A stretch of DNA of 64,000 nt, taken from assembly GCF_902809865.1 (NCBI RefSeq), contig NZ_CADDWH010000001.1, positions 1,302,001-1,366,000 of the forward strand, written 5' to 3'. The notes beneath the pieces are model-generated. The model ran no database searches and was not told the DNA's origin. It saw nothing but the letters and a program-made list of their open reading frames with translations. How positions within the stretch are numbered: position 1 is the stretch's first letter; the number at the start of each line of letters is the position of its first letter. Positions 54,641-63,332 of this stretch are shown one piece after another. Origin of the DNA: Halobacillus sp. Marseille-Q1614. Its GTDB lineage: Bacteria > Bacillota > Bacilli > Bacillales > Halobacillaceae. The position numbers were made by a program, and so were the translations under genes.

Positions 54641-55438
54641 TCAAGAAAAAAATGGATGATCGTCGTTGATCTGAATCCGCTGAATTTTCTCGGCTTGTCC
54701 TGTATTTTCATCGATATCAATCAGAACACCGCTAAATTGAGTCCTGCCGTCTTTTGGAACTTCAAAGCGGACAGGAAGATTGGTTAAAAACCGTTTCATG
54801 ACAGCTTCCCGCTCCATGCCTAGAATGCCGTCGTATGGTCCAGTCATCCCAACGTCAGAGATGTATGCTGTCCCATCTGGCAGGATTCGTTCATCTGCGG
54901 TCTGCACATGGGTATGTGTTCCTACCGTGACGCTCACCCTTCCATCTACATACCAGCCCATTGCCTGCTTCTCGCTCGTAGTTTCCGCGTGAAAATCAAC
55001 GAAGATGATAGAGGTTCTTTTTCTTGCCTCTTCTATCAGCTCATCAACTTTTCTAAATGGATCATCGTTTGGTGCTAAAAAGGTACGTCCTTGAATATTT
55101 ATTACGGCGACTTCCCCTTTAGGTGTTTTAATAAAAGTCATTCCTTTACCAGGAGCGCCTTCCGGGTAATTTGCCGGCCGAACGAGATATTCGGCGTCGT
55201 CGATAAAGTCAAAGATTTCTTTTTTGTCCCAGGCGTGATTCCCCAGTGTGACCGCCTGTGCACCTTTTTCTAAAAATCTGCGATAAATTTTTTCATTAAT
55301 TCCTTTACCTGCTGCAGCATTCTCACCGTTAATAATCGTAACGGACGGCTGAAATTTCTGTTTTAATTTCGGCAGGTATTCATCCACCATGTTTCTGCCA
55401 GGGGATCCTACTACATCTCCAATAAATAAAATCCTCAT
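54641..55438 (-). CDS. ymdB: 2',3'-cyclic-nucleotide phosphodiesterase YmdB
   Basis: A 265-residue calcineurin-like phosphodiesterase that affects the choice between biofilm and motility in Bacillus. Metal-binding motifs: IGDVVGSPGRNM (Asp at 8), INGENAAAGKGI (Asn/Glu), LGNHAWDKKEI, FHAETTSEK and GTHTHVQTAD. The gene lies 69 bp after rny in the same direction, the conserved rny-ymdB arrangement. Confidence 0.95.
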   Translation of the reverse strand: MRILFIGDVVGSPGRNMVDEYLPKLKQKFQPSVTIINGENAAAGKGINEKIYRRFLEKGAQAVTLGNHAWDKKEIFDFIDDAEYLVRPANYPEGAPGKGMTFIKTPKGEVAVINIQGRTFLAPNDDPFRKVDELIEEARKRTSIIFVDFHAETTSEKQAMGWYVDGRVSVTVGTHTHVQTADERILPDGTAYISDVGMTGPYDGILGMEREAVMKRFLTNLPVRFEVPKDGRTQFSGVLIDIDENTGQAEKIQRIQINDDHPFFS

Positions 55439-55469
55439 CTTTCCATTCCCTCCATCATAATAGGATTAA

Positions 55470-55508
55470 ACAGAAAATGAAGCGATCTTATCAGACCGCT
55501 TCATTTCT
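55470..55508 (-). terminator. terminator or attenuator between rny and ymdB
   Basis: AAATGAAGCG/CGCTTCATTT stem with T-rich tail on the minus strand, directly after the rny stop. It may reduce but not abolish ymdB transcription. Confidence 0.75.
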
Positions 55509-57067
55509 TATTTGGCATATTCTACTGAACGTGTTTCGCGAATGACCGTGACTTTAATATGTCCGGGGTATTCGAGCTCGCCTTCGATACGGTTTCGAAT
55601 ATCACGCGCTAAGCTGGTCGCCGCCAGATCGTCGATTTCATCAGGGCGGACGATGATTCGTACTTCACGTCCTGCTTGAATTGCGAAGGATTTTTCGACA
55701 CCTTCGTAGGATTCAGAGATTTCTTCAAGCTTTTCTAAACGCTTGATATAATTCTCTAATGTTTCACTTCGAGCTCCTGGACGTGCAGCCGATAAGGCAT
55801 CAGCCGCGGCAACAATCACAGCGATCACAGATGTAGGTTCTTCATCCCCGTGGTGGGAAGCAATTGCGTTGACGACAATATCGTGCTCTTTATACTTCGT
55901 CGCTAATTCTTTCCCGATCTCAACGTGACTTCCTTCTACTTCGTGGTCGATCGCCTTACCTATGTCGTGAAGTAAACCGGCACGGCGAGCCATCGTTTCA
56001 TCTTCACCAAGTTCAGCTGCTAAAAGCCCGGATAAGTAAGCCACTTCCGTTGAGTGCTTCAGAACGTTCTGGCCATAGCTTGTACGATATTTCAAACGGC
56101 CAAGGATTTTGACAAGGTCCGGATGGAGACCATGTACTCCAATTTCAAAGGTGGTCTCTTCGCCGACTTCTCGAATATAGTCGTCCACTTCACGTCGGGA
56201 CTTATCTACCATTTCTTCGATTCTAGCCGGGTGAATACGGCCATCCTGGACTAATTTCTCTAGGGCTAAACGGGCGATTTCACGGCGAATCGGATCAAAT
56301 CCTGATAAAATAACGGCTTCTGGAGTATCATCGATAATTAAATCTATACCAGTAAGCGTTTCAAGTGTACGGATGTTACGACCCTCACGACCGATAATAC
56401 GACCTTTCATTTCGTCGTTTGGCAGGTTGACGACAGAAACAGTGGTTTCTGCCACATGATCTGCGGCGCAACGCTGCAGCGCTAGAGAAAGAATGTTCTT
56501 AGCCTTCTTATCCGCTTCTTCTCTGGCACGGTTCTCAGCCTCTTTGACCATCAGCGCTGACTCATGAGAAACTTCTTGCTCTACTCGTTCAAGAATCACT
56601 TGTTTTGCCTGGTCAGCTGTTAAGCCGGAGATGCGTTCAAGTTCTGCTTCCTGCTTTTGAAGCATCGCTTTCACTTTGCTTTCCATTTCTTCAATTTGTT
56701 GTTGTCTTTCGGCAAGAGTCCCCTCTTTCTTCTCGAGTGATAAATCACGTTGATCCAGCGTTCCACTCTTACGATCAAGATTCTCTTCTTTCTGAGTTAA
56801 ACGATTTTCAGTTTTTTGCAGTTCCAAGCGGCGCTCACGAATTTCATTTTCAGCTTCCTGGCGAAATCTCTGATTCTCTTCTTTCGCCTCAAGAAGCGCT
56901 TCCTTTTTCGCAGAATCAGCATTGCGACGGCCTTCTTCCACTATCTGCCTGGCAAGCTCTTCTGCGCTAGAAATTTTAGCTTCCGCAATAGACTTCCGAA
57001 TTAGATAACCAACAACAGAACCGATGATAAGGGCAAGCAAAATGAAGATGATGGATAACATATCCAT
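55508..57067 (-). CDS. rny: ribonuclease Y
   Basis: Membrane-anchored endoribonuclease that starts mRNA decay (519 residues). N-terminal membrane helix ([19 protein letters not shown]), long coiled coil (about 30-200), KH domain with [20 protein letters not shown], and HD domain with [20 protein letters not shown]. In Bacillus it cooperates with the Ric complex whose RicA is encoded nearby. GGAGGTG precedes the ATG. Confidence 0.97.
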   Translation of the reverse strand: MDMLSIIFILLALIIGSVVGYLIRKSIAEAKISSAEELARQIVEEGRRNADSAKKEALLEAKEENQRFRQEAENEIRERRLELQKTENRLTQKEENLDRKSGTLDQRDLSLEKKEGTLAERQQQIEEMESKVKAMLQKQEAELERISGLTADQAKQVILERVEQEVSHESALMVKEAENRAREEADKKAKNILSLALQRCAADHVAETTVSVVNLPNDEMKGRIIGREGRNIRTLETLTGIDLIIDDTPEAVILSGFDPIRREIARLALEKLVQDGRIHPARIEEMVDKSRREVDDYIREVGEETTFEIGVHGLHPDLVKILGRLKYRTSYGQNVLKHSTEVAYLSGLLAAELGEDETMARRAGLLHDIGKAIDHEVEGSHVEIGKELATKYKEHDIVVNAIASHHGDEEPTSVIAVIVAAADALSAARPGARSETLENYIKRLEKLEEISESYEGVEKSFAIQAGREVRIIVRPDEIDDLAATSLARDIRNRIEGELEYPGHIKVTVIRETRSVEYAK

Positions 57068-57165
57068 TGTTTCACCTCCTCTTGCTATAAACTTGGTCCG
57101 TTTGTCGGCATGTACAAACGATTCATTTTCAGTTTCATTACATTAGAATAAAAGGGATAAATATG

Positions 57166-57186
57166 AAAATGATACACATTCATTTT
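57166..57186. promoter_or_regulatory. dyad upstream of rny
   Basis: AAAATGA-N7-TCATTTT, perfect 7-bp arms, about 100 bp upstream of the rny start. Possible operator; no matching regulator is known to me. Confidence 0.35.
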
Positions 57187-57279
57187 ATGCTTGACGCTAA
57201 GTATTGTCAAGGAATCGTCATATTAGTTCTTCTTTTACACGAAAAATTTAAAAAAATCTGTCAATTTAAAACTTCATAA

Positions 57280-57315
57280 AAAAGCAAGTCTGCATAGAAA
57301 TGCAAACCTGCTTTA
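57280..57315 (-). terminator. terminator of recA
   Basis: AAGCAGGTTTGCAT/ATGCAGACTTGCTT stem with a few mismatches, followed by six T on the minus strand. Confidence 0.88.
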
Positions 57316-57324
57316 TATTTTGCC

Positions 57325-58362
57325 TTATACGTCCAGTGATTCCTGGTTTTCCTCTTTAGGCTCCTCAGCAGCAGGGCCATCCATTTCATAATGAGCACGC
57401 ACTAATGCCTTAATTTCTTGATAAACGTCCTCATTTTCTTTTAGGTACTGCTTTGCATTCTCACGTCCCTGTCCCAATCTCTCATCATTATAAGAGTACC
57501 AGGATCCGCTCTTTTGAATAATATCTAAATCAGAACCGATATCAAGAAGTTCTCCTTCTCTGGAGATTCCTTCTCCATACATAATGTCTACTTCCGCTTT
57601 CTTAAACGGAGGTGCAACTTTGTTCTTCACAACTTTCAGGCGGGTTTTATTCCCGACCATTTCGTCACCCTGTTTTAAAGTCTCCGCACGGCGCACTTCA
57701 AGTCTCACAGATGAGTAGAATTTAAGCGCACGTCCGCCAGGAGTGGTTTCAGGGTTACCGAACATGACCCCTACTTTTTCACGGATCTGGTTGATAAATA
57801 TAGCCGTCGTTTTCGACTTGTTAATCGCTCCAGACAGCTTTCTTAAAGCCTGGGACATTAAACGGGCCTGAAGACCAACGTGTGAATCTCCCATTTCGCC
57901 TTCAATCTCGGCTTTTGGTACTAAAGCAGCTACAGAGTCGATAACCACCATGTCAACGGCACCGCTTCGTACGAGGGCTTCTGCGATTTCAAGCGCCTGT
58001 TCCCCTGTATCTGGCTGGGATAACAGCAGCTCCTCAATATCTACACCCAGGGCTCTCGCATAGACAGGGTCAAGCGCATGCTCCGCATCGATAAATGCGG
58101 CTTGTCCGCCTTGTCTTTGCGCTTCGGCAATCGCATGCAGCGCTACTGTAGTTTTACCAGAAGATTCTGGTCCATATATTTCAACAATTCTTCCGCGTGG
58201 ATAACCGCCGACACCTAGTGCTACATCGAGGGCGAGCGATCCGCTGGAAACTGTGCTTACTCTTTGTTCTGCTTGTTCTCCAAGCTTCATGATGGAACCT
58301 TTACCGAACTGTTTTTCAATTTGTCTTAACGCCATATCTAAGGCTTGTTTACGATCACTCAA
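57325..58362 (-). CDS. recA: recombinase RecA
   Basis: Strand-exchange ATPase and SOS co-protease (345 residues). Walker [16 protein letters not shown], then [39 protein letters not shown] and the loop [20 protein letters not shown]. The start is TTG at 58362 ([20 protein letters not shown]), eight bases after AAAGGGG; a longer reading to 58470 would add 36 non-conserved residues. The acidic C-terminal tail is typical. A LexA-like box lies 68 bp upstream. Confidence 0.97.
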   Translation of the reverse strand: MSDRKQALDMALRQIEKQFGKGSIMKLGEQAEQRVSTVSSGSLALDVALGVGGYPRGRIVEIYGPESSGKTTVALHAIAEAQRQGGQAAFIDAEHALDPVYARALGVDIEELLLSQPDTGEQALEIAEALVRSGAVDMVVIDSVAALVPKAEIEGEMGDSHVGLQARLMSQALRKLSGAINKSKTTAIFINQIREKVGVMFGNPETTPGGRALKFYSSVRLEVRRAETLKQGDEMVGNKTRLKVVKNKVAPPFKKAEVDIMYGEGISREGELLDIGSDLDIIQKSGSWYSYNDERLGQGRENAKQYLKENEDVYQEIKALVRAHYEMDGPAAEEPKEENQESLDV

Positions 58363-58429
58363 AATGATTCCCCTTTCCGGATTTCTAAATCTATCATACC
58401 TCTTTTTTTTCGATTTGCCAACCAAAAAG

Positions 58430-58443
58430 CGAATAAATGTTCC
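58430..58443. promoter_or_regulatory. LexA-like box upstream of recA
   Basis: CGAAT-AAAT-GTTCC, two mismatches from CGAAC-N4-GTTCG, placed where recA is SOS-controlled in Bacillus. Confidence 0.55.
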
Positions 58444-58520
58444 CTTTTTTATTGCTGCTTGACTGTCCATTTTTGAAGAATCACTTGCTTAAAATCGAAA
58501 AAAGACGCCTGCACCGGTGT

Positions 58521-59756
58521 TCATTCTGCGTTTTTTAAATAATTAAAAAGAAGTTCATAGCCTTTAATAACCGCCCGGCCTCTAATCTTATCCCTGCTGC
58601 CATCAAAATAATACCTAAAGACAGATGCCGGAGCGTCCTGCGCTTTTAATCCTATATAGACTAGACCGGGTTTATGCCCTTCACTTTCAGCAGGACCGGC
58701 AACACCTGTAAAACTAACAGCAATATCTACATCCAGGAGCTTTTGAGCGTTCTCTGCCATTTTCGCTGCACATTCCTCACTTACCGTTCCGTAAGTTTCA
58801 ATAATTTCTGCAGGTATTTTAAGTATCGATTTTTTGGCAGATGGTGTGTAAGCAACAAGCCCGCCTTCACAAATGGAGGAGGCTCCTTTTAAGGAAATCA
58901 GCTTCTCAATAAATTTTCCCCCAGTTAAACTTTCGGCTGATCCCGCTTTTAATCCTTTTTGAACTAAAATATCTTGAACGGCTTCTTCCACCGTAATGCT
59001 GTCACTTCCAAAGTAGTGAGAGCCGACCCGCTGCAATATTTCGCTCTTTAGCGAAGCCAGCAGTTCGGCTGCCTCAGGTCCTGATGCTGTCAGCCGAATA
59101 GCCACATCGCCTTCTCCTGCAAGAGGAGCGATTGTCGGGTTGCTCTGCTGGCTGATCAGGTCCTGCAGTTCATGTTCAAGCTTTGACTCACCGATGCCTA
59201 CAAAGCGGAGCATTTCTGATTTTATTTCTGACTCCAGTTGATAGTTATGGACTAAATACGGAAATACCTGTTCACTCATCAGCCGCTTCATTTCTGAAGG
59301 CACGCCTGGTAAAAATATATACAAAGTATCCTTAAAGTGATACATCTGGCCGGGCGCCATACCTTCATCATTCTGGAGGACGACGGACCCATCCAAGACG
59401 AGGGCCTGTTTACGATTATTCTCAGTCATCGTGCGGCTGTTCTTTTTAAAGTACTCTTCTATTTTCGACATGGCTTTTTCATCTTCTTTTAAAGAAGTTT
59501 GAAAAAGCATGCTCGCTGCATCTCTCGTTAAATCATCTTCCGTTGGACCAAGACCACCTGTAATGATCACGATGTCTGATCGAGCACCCGCCTGTTCAAA
59601 TGTCTGAACAACGCGTTCCAAATTATCTCCTACCGCGCTGTGGAAATAAACAGAGATGCCGTAATGGGCCAGTTCTTTTGAGATCCACTGGGCATTTGTA
59701 TTAGCAATTTGCCCGAGGAGAATTTCAGTACCTACGCCTACGATTTCAGCTCTCAC
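58521..59756 (-). CDS. cinA: competence/damage-inducible protein CinA (NMN amidohydrolase family)
   Basis: A 411-residue CinA. The N-terminal MoaB-like domain carries GVGTEILLGQIANTNAQWIS and ITGGLGPTEDDLTRDAA; the C-terminal domain (from about 250) carries AESLTGGKFIEKLISLKGAS and FTGVAGPAESEGHKPGLVYI, the nicotinamide mononucleotide deamidase-type domain. In some bacteria cinA is co-transcribed with recA; here 158 bp separate them. Its start overlaps pgsA by 4 bp. Confidence 0.94.
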   Translation of the reverse strand: MRAEIVGVGTEILLGQIANTNAQWISKELAHYGISVYFHSAVGDNLERVVQTFEQAGARSDIVIITGGLGPTEDDLTRDAASMLFQTSLKEDEKAMSKIEEYFKKNSRTMTENNRKQALVLDGSVVLQNDEGMAPGQMYHFKDTLYIFLPGVPSEMKRLMSEQVFPYLVHNYQLESEIKSEMLRFVGIGESKLEHELQDLISQQSNPTIAPLAGEGDVAIRLTASGPEAAELLASLKSEILQRVGSHYFGSDSITVEEAVQDILVQKGLKAGSAESLTGGKFIEKLISLKGASSICEGGLVAYTPSAKKSILKIPAEIIETYGTVSEECAAKMAENAQKLLDVDIAVSFTGVAGPAESEGHKPGLVYIGLKAQDAPASVFRYYFDGSRDKIRGRAVIKGYELLFNYLKNAE

Positions 59757-60331
59757 TTGGAATCCCTCATTACATGCCAGTTTTTAGCGAAATAATCATA
59801 TCCGGAATATATCGTGATGAGCAGAGCCGCATATAAGCTGATCGTCCCCATCGGAAATCCAATATATGCAAAAGGCCAATTGTGCAGCAGCAGCAGAGAA
59901 ATTGAAACAATCTGAATCCATGTTTTGAGTTTCCCCATTTGACTGGCTGCTAGTACACTACCCTCACCTGCGGCAACTAAACGCAGACCGGTAACCGCAA
60001 ATTCGCGGCTAATAATGAAAATAACGATCCAAGCTGGAGCCAGGCCGATTTCTACTAACAAAATCAATGCAGCACTAACAAGAAGTTTGTCAGCTAAAGG
60101 ATCAAGAAATTTCCCTAAGTTGGTGACGAGGTTATACTTTCTGGCGATGTACCCGTCAATCCAGTCAGTTGTCGATGCAATAATGAATAGTATAGCCCCT
60201 GCCAGATGAGAAACAGGGAGTTCCTCTTCCCCCATGGTGATGCTTCCCCATTCAAAAGGCACACTCATAAGAATGATAAAAACAGGAATTAATGCGATTC
60301 TTGATAAAGTAATTTTATTAGGTAAATTCAT
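59753..60331 (-). CDS. pgsA: CDP-diacylglycerol-glycerol-3-phosphate phosphatidyltransferase
   Basis: Membrane enzyme that makes phosphatidylglycerol phosphate, the committed step to PG and cardiolipin. 192 residues. The CDP-alcohol phosphotransferase signature is complete in DWIDGYIARKYNLVTNLGKF followed by LDPLADKLL (about 60-88). About six membrane helices. Upstream of cinA with a 4-bp overlap, downstream of rodZ by about 70 bp. Confidence 0.96.
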   Translation of the reverse strand: MNLPNKITLSRIALIPVFIILMSVPFEWGSITMGEEELPVSHLAGAILFIIASTTDWIDGYIARKYNLVTNLGKFLDPLADKLLVSAALILLVEIGLAPAWIVIFIISREFAVTGLRLVAAGEGSVLAASQMGKLKTWIQIVSISLLLLHNWPFAYIGFPMGTISLYAALLITIYSGYDYFAKNWHVMRDSK

Positions 60332-60363
60332 TTTACATAAGCACTTCCTTTACTAACATAGTT

Positions 60364-60395
60364 AAAGCTGTCCTTACCACATTGTAGGACAGCTT
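60364..60395 (-). terminator. hairpin between rodZ and pgsA
   Basis: AAGCTGTCCT/AGGACAGCTT stem; the T tail on the minus strand is short (TTTAACT), so it may be a weak terminator. Confidence 0.65.
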
Positions 60396-60400
60396 AATCG

Positions 60401-61315
60401 TTATTCTTCGAATTTAATTAAAAGCTTTTGAGTTAAGTTGTCTGCTGGAAATTCTATTTCTTCATCATTAATGTATACCTTAAGGCCAGGAACAGACCCG
60501 GTGCGCACATAAACCTCTTTATAGTCACTTATGTCCTGTGTAATCGTGTCATCTTCTGAGGTATACGTTATAGGATCAACCAGATTTTCTCCACCTTTAG
60601 GTGCCTGTACTTCGAGATACGTATCTCCTTCAAACTCAATTTTCAATTCACGCTCTACTGTGCCCGTCACTTCATAGACGTGTTCCGGGAATCCGCCTGT
60701 CCCTGTTTCAGCCAGGGAAATTTCCAATTGAGGCTCTTCAGCTTCTTCTTCCTGAGATTCTTGCTCATCTTCTTCCTCAGCCGCATCTCCTCTGTTTTTT
60801 TCGGATTCTCCAGAGCCGGATCCCTCTTCATCAGATGCTCCTTCACCCGTATCTGATGAGGTGACATTCACTTGATCTTCACTCTGACTGTCCGTCGTTC
60901 CGCTGTCGGGCTCTGTAATCTGCATAATAAAAAACCAGGCAACGAACAAGGCGCCTATTATAAGTACAATTGTAATCAAAGTAGGAAAGGCTTTTGAAAG
61001 ACTGCCTCCGCCTGGTTTTCCTACGGACCCTTCAGTCTTCGCGCGCTGGACACGGCTGTGGGTGATCACCTGTTCTTCTTCTGTAGAAGGGAGTTCTGAT
61101 TTATGCTCCTCCATAACCTTTTCTGGGTCTAATCCAACGGCTGAGGCATATTCCCTAATAAAGGCGCGGGTATAAAACTTGCCTGGCAGGATCCCAAATT
61201 CATTTTTTTCGATAGCCTGAAGGTATCGCTTTTGAATTTTCGTCTTCTGCTGAACTTCTTCAAGCGACAGCTTCTTAGCTTCTCTCGCCTCTTTCAGGCG
61301 TTCACCTATTTCCAT
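60401..61315 (-). CDS. rodZ: cytoskeletal protein RodZ (YmfM)
   Basis: A 304-residue membrane protein linking MreB to cell-wall synthesis. N-terminal helix-turn-helix (IGERLKEAREAKKLSLEEVQ, QKTKIQKRYLQAIEKNEFGI), one membrane helix at about 107-128 (FPTLITIVLIIGALFVAWFF), an extreme acidic/serine linker of about 65 residues, and the C-terminal DUF4115 beta domain. The linker is strongly negative, consistent with a saline habitat. The ATG at 61315 follows GGATGGTG. Confidence 0.93.
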   Translation of the reverse strand: MEIGERLKEAREAKKLSLEEVQQKTKIQKRYLQAIEKNEFGILPGKFYTRAFIREYASAVGLDPEKVMEEHKSELPSTEEEQVITHSRVQRAKTEGSVGKPGGGSLSKAFPTLITIVLIIGALFVAWFFIMQITEPDSGTTDSQSEDQVNVTSSDTGEGASDEEGSGSGESEKNRGDAAEEEDEQESQEEEAEEPQLEISLAETGTGGFPEHVYEVTGTVERELKIEFEGDTYLEVQAPKGGENLVDPITYTSEDDTITQDISDYKEVYVRTGSVPGLKVYINDEEIEFPADNLTQKLLIKFEE

Positions 61316-61333
61316 TACTAACACCATCCATTA

Positions 61334-62122
61334 TTAAAAGTCAAACATAGAGAAACCATCGTTCGGCATCTTTTGCTTTTCTACCGGCTCGTACGTAATT
61401 TCTTCATCTGCATTATTTCTAAGCTCGATAATGTAGTCGAAGTCACTCATTTTATATTCAGTCTGCTGGACGAAAATATCAGGGTGTTCAATTACTTTAG
61501 TCGCCGGCAGTCTCATGATTTCCCGAACTAACTGCCAATGCTGTTCACTCGCTCTTTTTGCAGAAACGATCCCATCTATAATATAGAGATAGTCTTCATT
61601 GTATTCTTCTTCAATTAATTGATTTCTAACAGTCTGCTTAAGCAGCGTGCTTGATACAAACAGCCACTTCTTATTCGCACAGACACTTGAAGCCACTACT
61701 GATTCCGTTTTTCCAACGCGGGGCATTCCACGGATCCCGATCAGCTTATGGCCTTCTTTCATAAACAGTTCAGCCATAAAGTCTACGAGAAGACCTAAAT
61801 CCTCCCGGTTAAAACGGAACGTCTTTTTATCATCCACATCACTATGTATGTACCGGCCATGACGTACAGCCAAACGGTCCCGAAGTTTTGGCCTGCGAAG
61901 TTTAGTAACCTTAATTGTATCCATCGTATTTAATATGGAACGCAGACGAATGATCTGATCTTCACTTTTACAAAGCAAAAGCATTCCCCGGTGCGAATTC
62001 TCAACACCGTTGATCGTGACGATATTAATAGCCATCATTCCCAATAATGATGATATATCTCCCAGGAGTCCAGGACGGTTATACTGGATCTCATATTCTA
62101 AATACCATTCTTTCTTTTCCAT
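61334..62122 (-). CDS. ymfK: DUF3388 protein YmfK (ACT domain plus P-loop-like region)
   Basis: A 262-residue conserved protein. The N-terminus looks like an ACT domain (YEIQYNRPGLLGDISSLLGM, NIVTINGVENSHRGMLLL). Near residue 131 comes LIGIRGMPRVGKTESVVASS, similar to a P-loop (GMPRVGKT). Function unknown. Upstream of rodZ by 18 bp in the conserved ymfF-H-I-J-K-M order. Confidence 0.92.
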   Translation of the reverse strand: MEKKEWYLEYEIQYNRPGLLGDISSLLGMMAINIVTINGVENSHRGMLLLCKSEDQIIRLRSILNTMDTIKVTKLRRPKLRDRLAVRHGRYIHSDVDDKKTFRFNREDLGLLVDFMAELFMKEGHKLIGIRGMPRVGKTESVVASSVCANKKWLFVSSTLLKQTVRNQLIEEEYNEDYLYIIDGIVSAKRASEQHWQLVREIMRLPATKVIEHPDIFVQQTEYKMSDFDYIIELRNNADEEITYEPVEKQKMPNDGFSMFDF

Positions 62123-62238
62123 GATCCATCTCCTCAGGCAGAAAATGTCGAAGTTTGCAAAAATAAAATAGCTACTCTTGTTATATCATAAATGATTTTA
62201 CTCTAATAGAAAAGTCTGCAAACAGATTAAAAATTAAT

Positions 62239-62274
62239 GAAAAACCGCACAGCTCAAAATCTGTACGGTTTTCC
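62239..62274 (-). terminator. terminator of ymfJ
   Basis: AAAACCGTACAG/CTGTGCGGTTTT stem (one mismatch) followed by TC and AT-rich tail on the minus strand. Confidence 0.85.
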
Positions 62275-62279
62275 CATTT

Positions 62280-62543
62280 TTATTTAGGCTGATTGCCTTC
62301 GTTTTGGACAAGTTTAACCATCATGTTAGCGATTGCGTGCTGTTCCTGTTCATCGGCAACATTCCACAGCTCTCTTAAAACGGCTTCTTGACCATTTTTA
62401 GCATCTACTTCTGTTGCTAAGTATCCACCGATTTCGTAAGCTAATTCATTAACAGTTCTTTCATCCATGCCTTGTCCTTGAGCTTGATGCAAACGATCTC
62501 CAAGGAAATCTTTCCAGGAATCAAAATTTTCTAGTACGGACAT
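62280..62543 (-). CDS. ymfJ: DUF3243 protein YmfJ
   Basis: An 87-residue, acidic, helical protein: SVLENFDSWKDFLGDRLHQA, GGYLATEVDAKNGQEAVLRE, LWNVADEQEQHAIANMMVKL. It matches the DUF3243/YmfJ family. Function unknown. It lies between ymfI and ymfK with its own terminator. Confidence 0.93.
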   Translation of the reverse strand: MSVLENFDSWKDFLGDRLHQAQGQGMDERTVNELAYEIGGYLATEVDAKNGQEAVLRELWNVADEQEQHAIANMMVKLVQNEGNQPK

Positions 62544-62612
62544 GATGTCTACCTCCTAAGGATGTTTTGATCAACCTTAGTATGAGCGATCGAAAAGATA
62601 ATATACACAAAT

Positions 62613-63332
62613 TTAGTACCACCCGCCATTAACTTTTAACACGTGTCCGGTTACATAGCTTGAAGCATCATTCAATAAGTAGAAGATGGCTTTAGCGACT
62701 TCCTCACTTGTTCCAAGACGGCCGAGCGGAATTTCTTCTGTGATCATTTTTTTATCTTCACTTGAGATAATTTGATTCATCGGTGTGTCAATAAAACCAG
62801 GGGTGACCGCATTCACCCTGATTCCGCTTGGGCCGGTTTCTTTGGCCAGACCCTTTACAAAGCTGATCTGCGCCCCTTTTACTGAGCTGTAAACAGCTTC
62901 AAGGCTGGCTCCTTCTTCTCCCCAGACAGAGGATACCACGACGATGCAGCCTTCCTTTTTGCGAATCATAGGAGGCAGCAGCTTTTTGGTCAGCATCCAG
63001 AGAGCTTTGACATGCACGTAATAAAGCTTATCCATAACCTCATAGGAGACATCCTGATGCAGGCTCAAAATATGATTACCCGGTGCAAACACAAGCATGT
63101 CCCAATCGTCAGGAACGGAATCAAGAAAGCTTTCGATTCCTTCCATCGTCGACAGTTCACCGTAATAAGCGCCGATCCATCTATCTGGGTTGATCGTGTC
63201 TTTTTTGCGGTCGATTTTTTCTTTATTGGAAAAATACTGGAGGGCAACGTTCATCCCTTCGTCTGCCAGCAGTTTGGCTGTAGAGAATCCGATGTCTCCG
63301 CTCCCTCCAATGATTAAGCATTTTTTATTCAT
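62613..63332 (-). CDS. ymfI: SDR family reductase YmfI (EF-P modification)
   Basis: A 239-residue short-chain dehydrogenase/reductase. Cofactor motif IIGGSGDIGFSTAKLLADEG, then VVSSVWGEEGASLEAVYSSVKGAQ with the catalytic Tyr/Lys (YSSVK), and VTPGFIDTPMN. In B. subtilis YmfI reduces the 5-aminopentanone group on elongation factor P to 5-aminopentanol. Overlaps ymfH by 8 bp. Confidence 0.93.
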   Translation of the reverse strand: MNKKCLIIGGSGDIGFSTAKLLADEGMNVALQYFSNKEKIDRKKDTINPDRWIGAYYGELSTMEGIESFLDSVPDDWDMLVFAPGNHILSLHQDVSYEVMDKLYYVHVKALWMLTKKLLPPMIRKKEGCIVVVSSVWGEEGASLEAVYSSVKGAQISFVKGLAKETGPSGIRVNAVTPGFIDTPMNQIISSEDKKMITEEIPLGRLGTSEEVAKAIFYLLNDASSYVTGHVLKVNGGWY

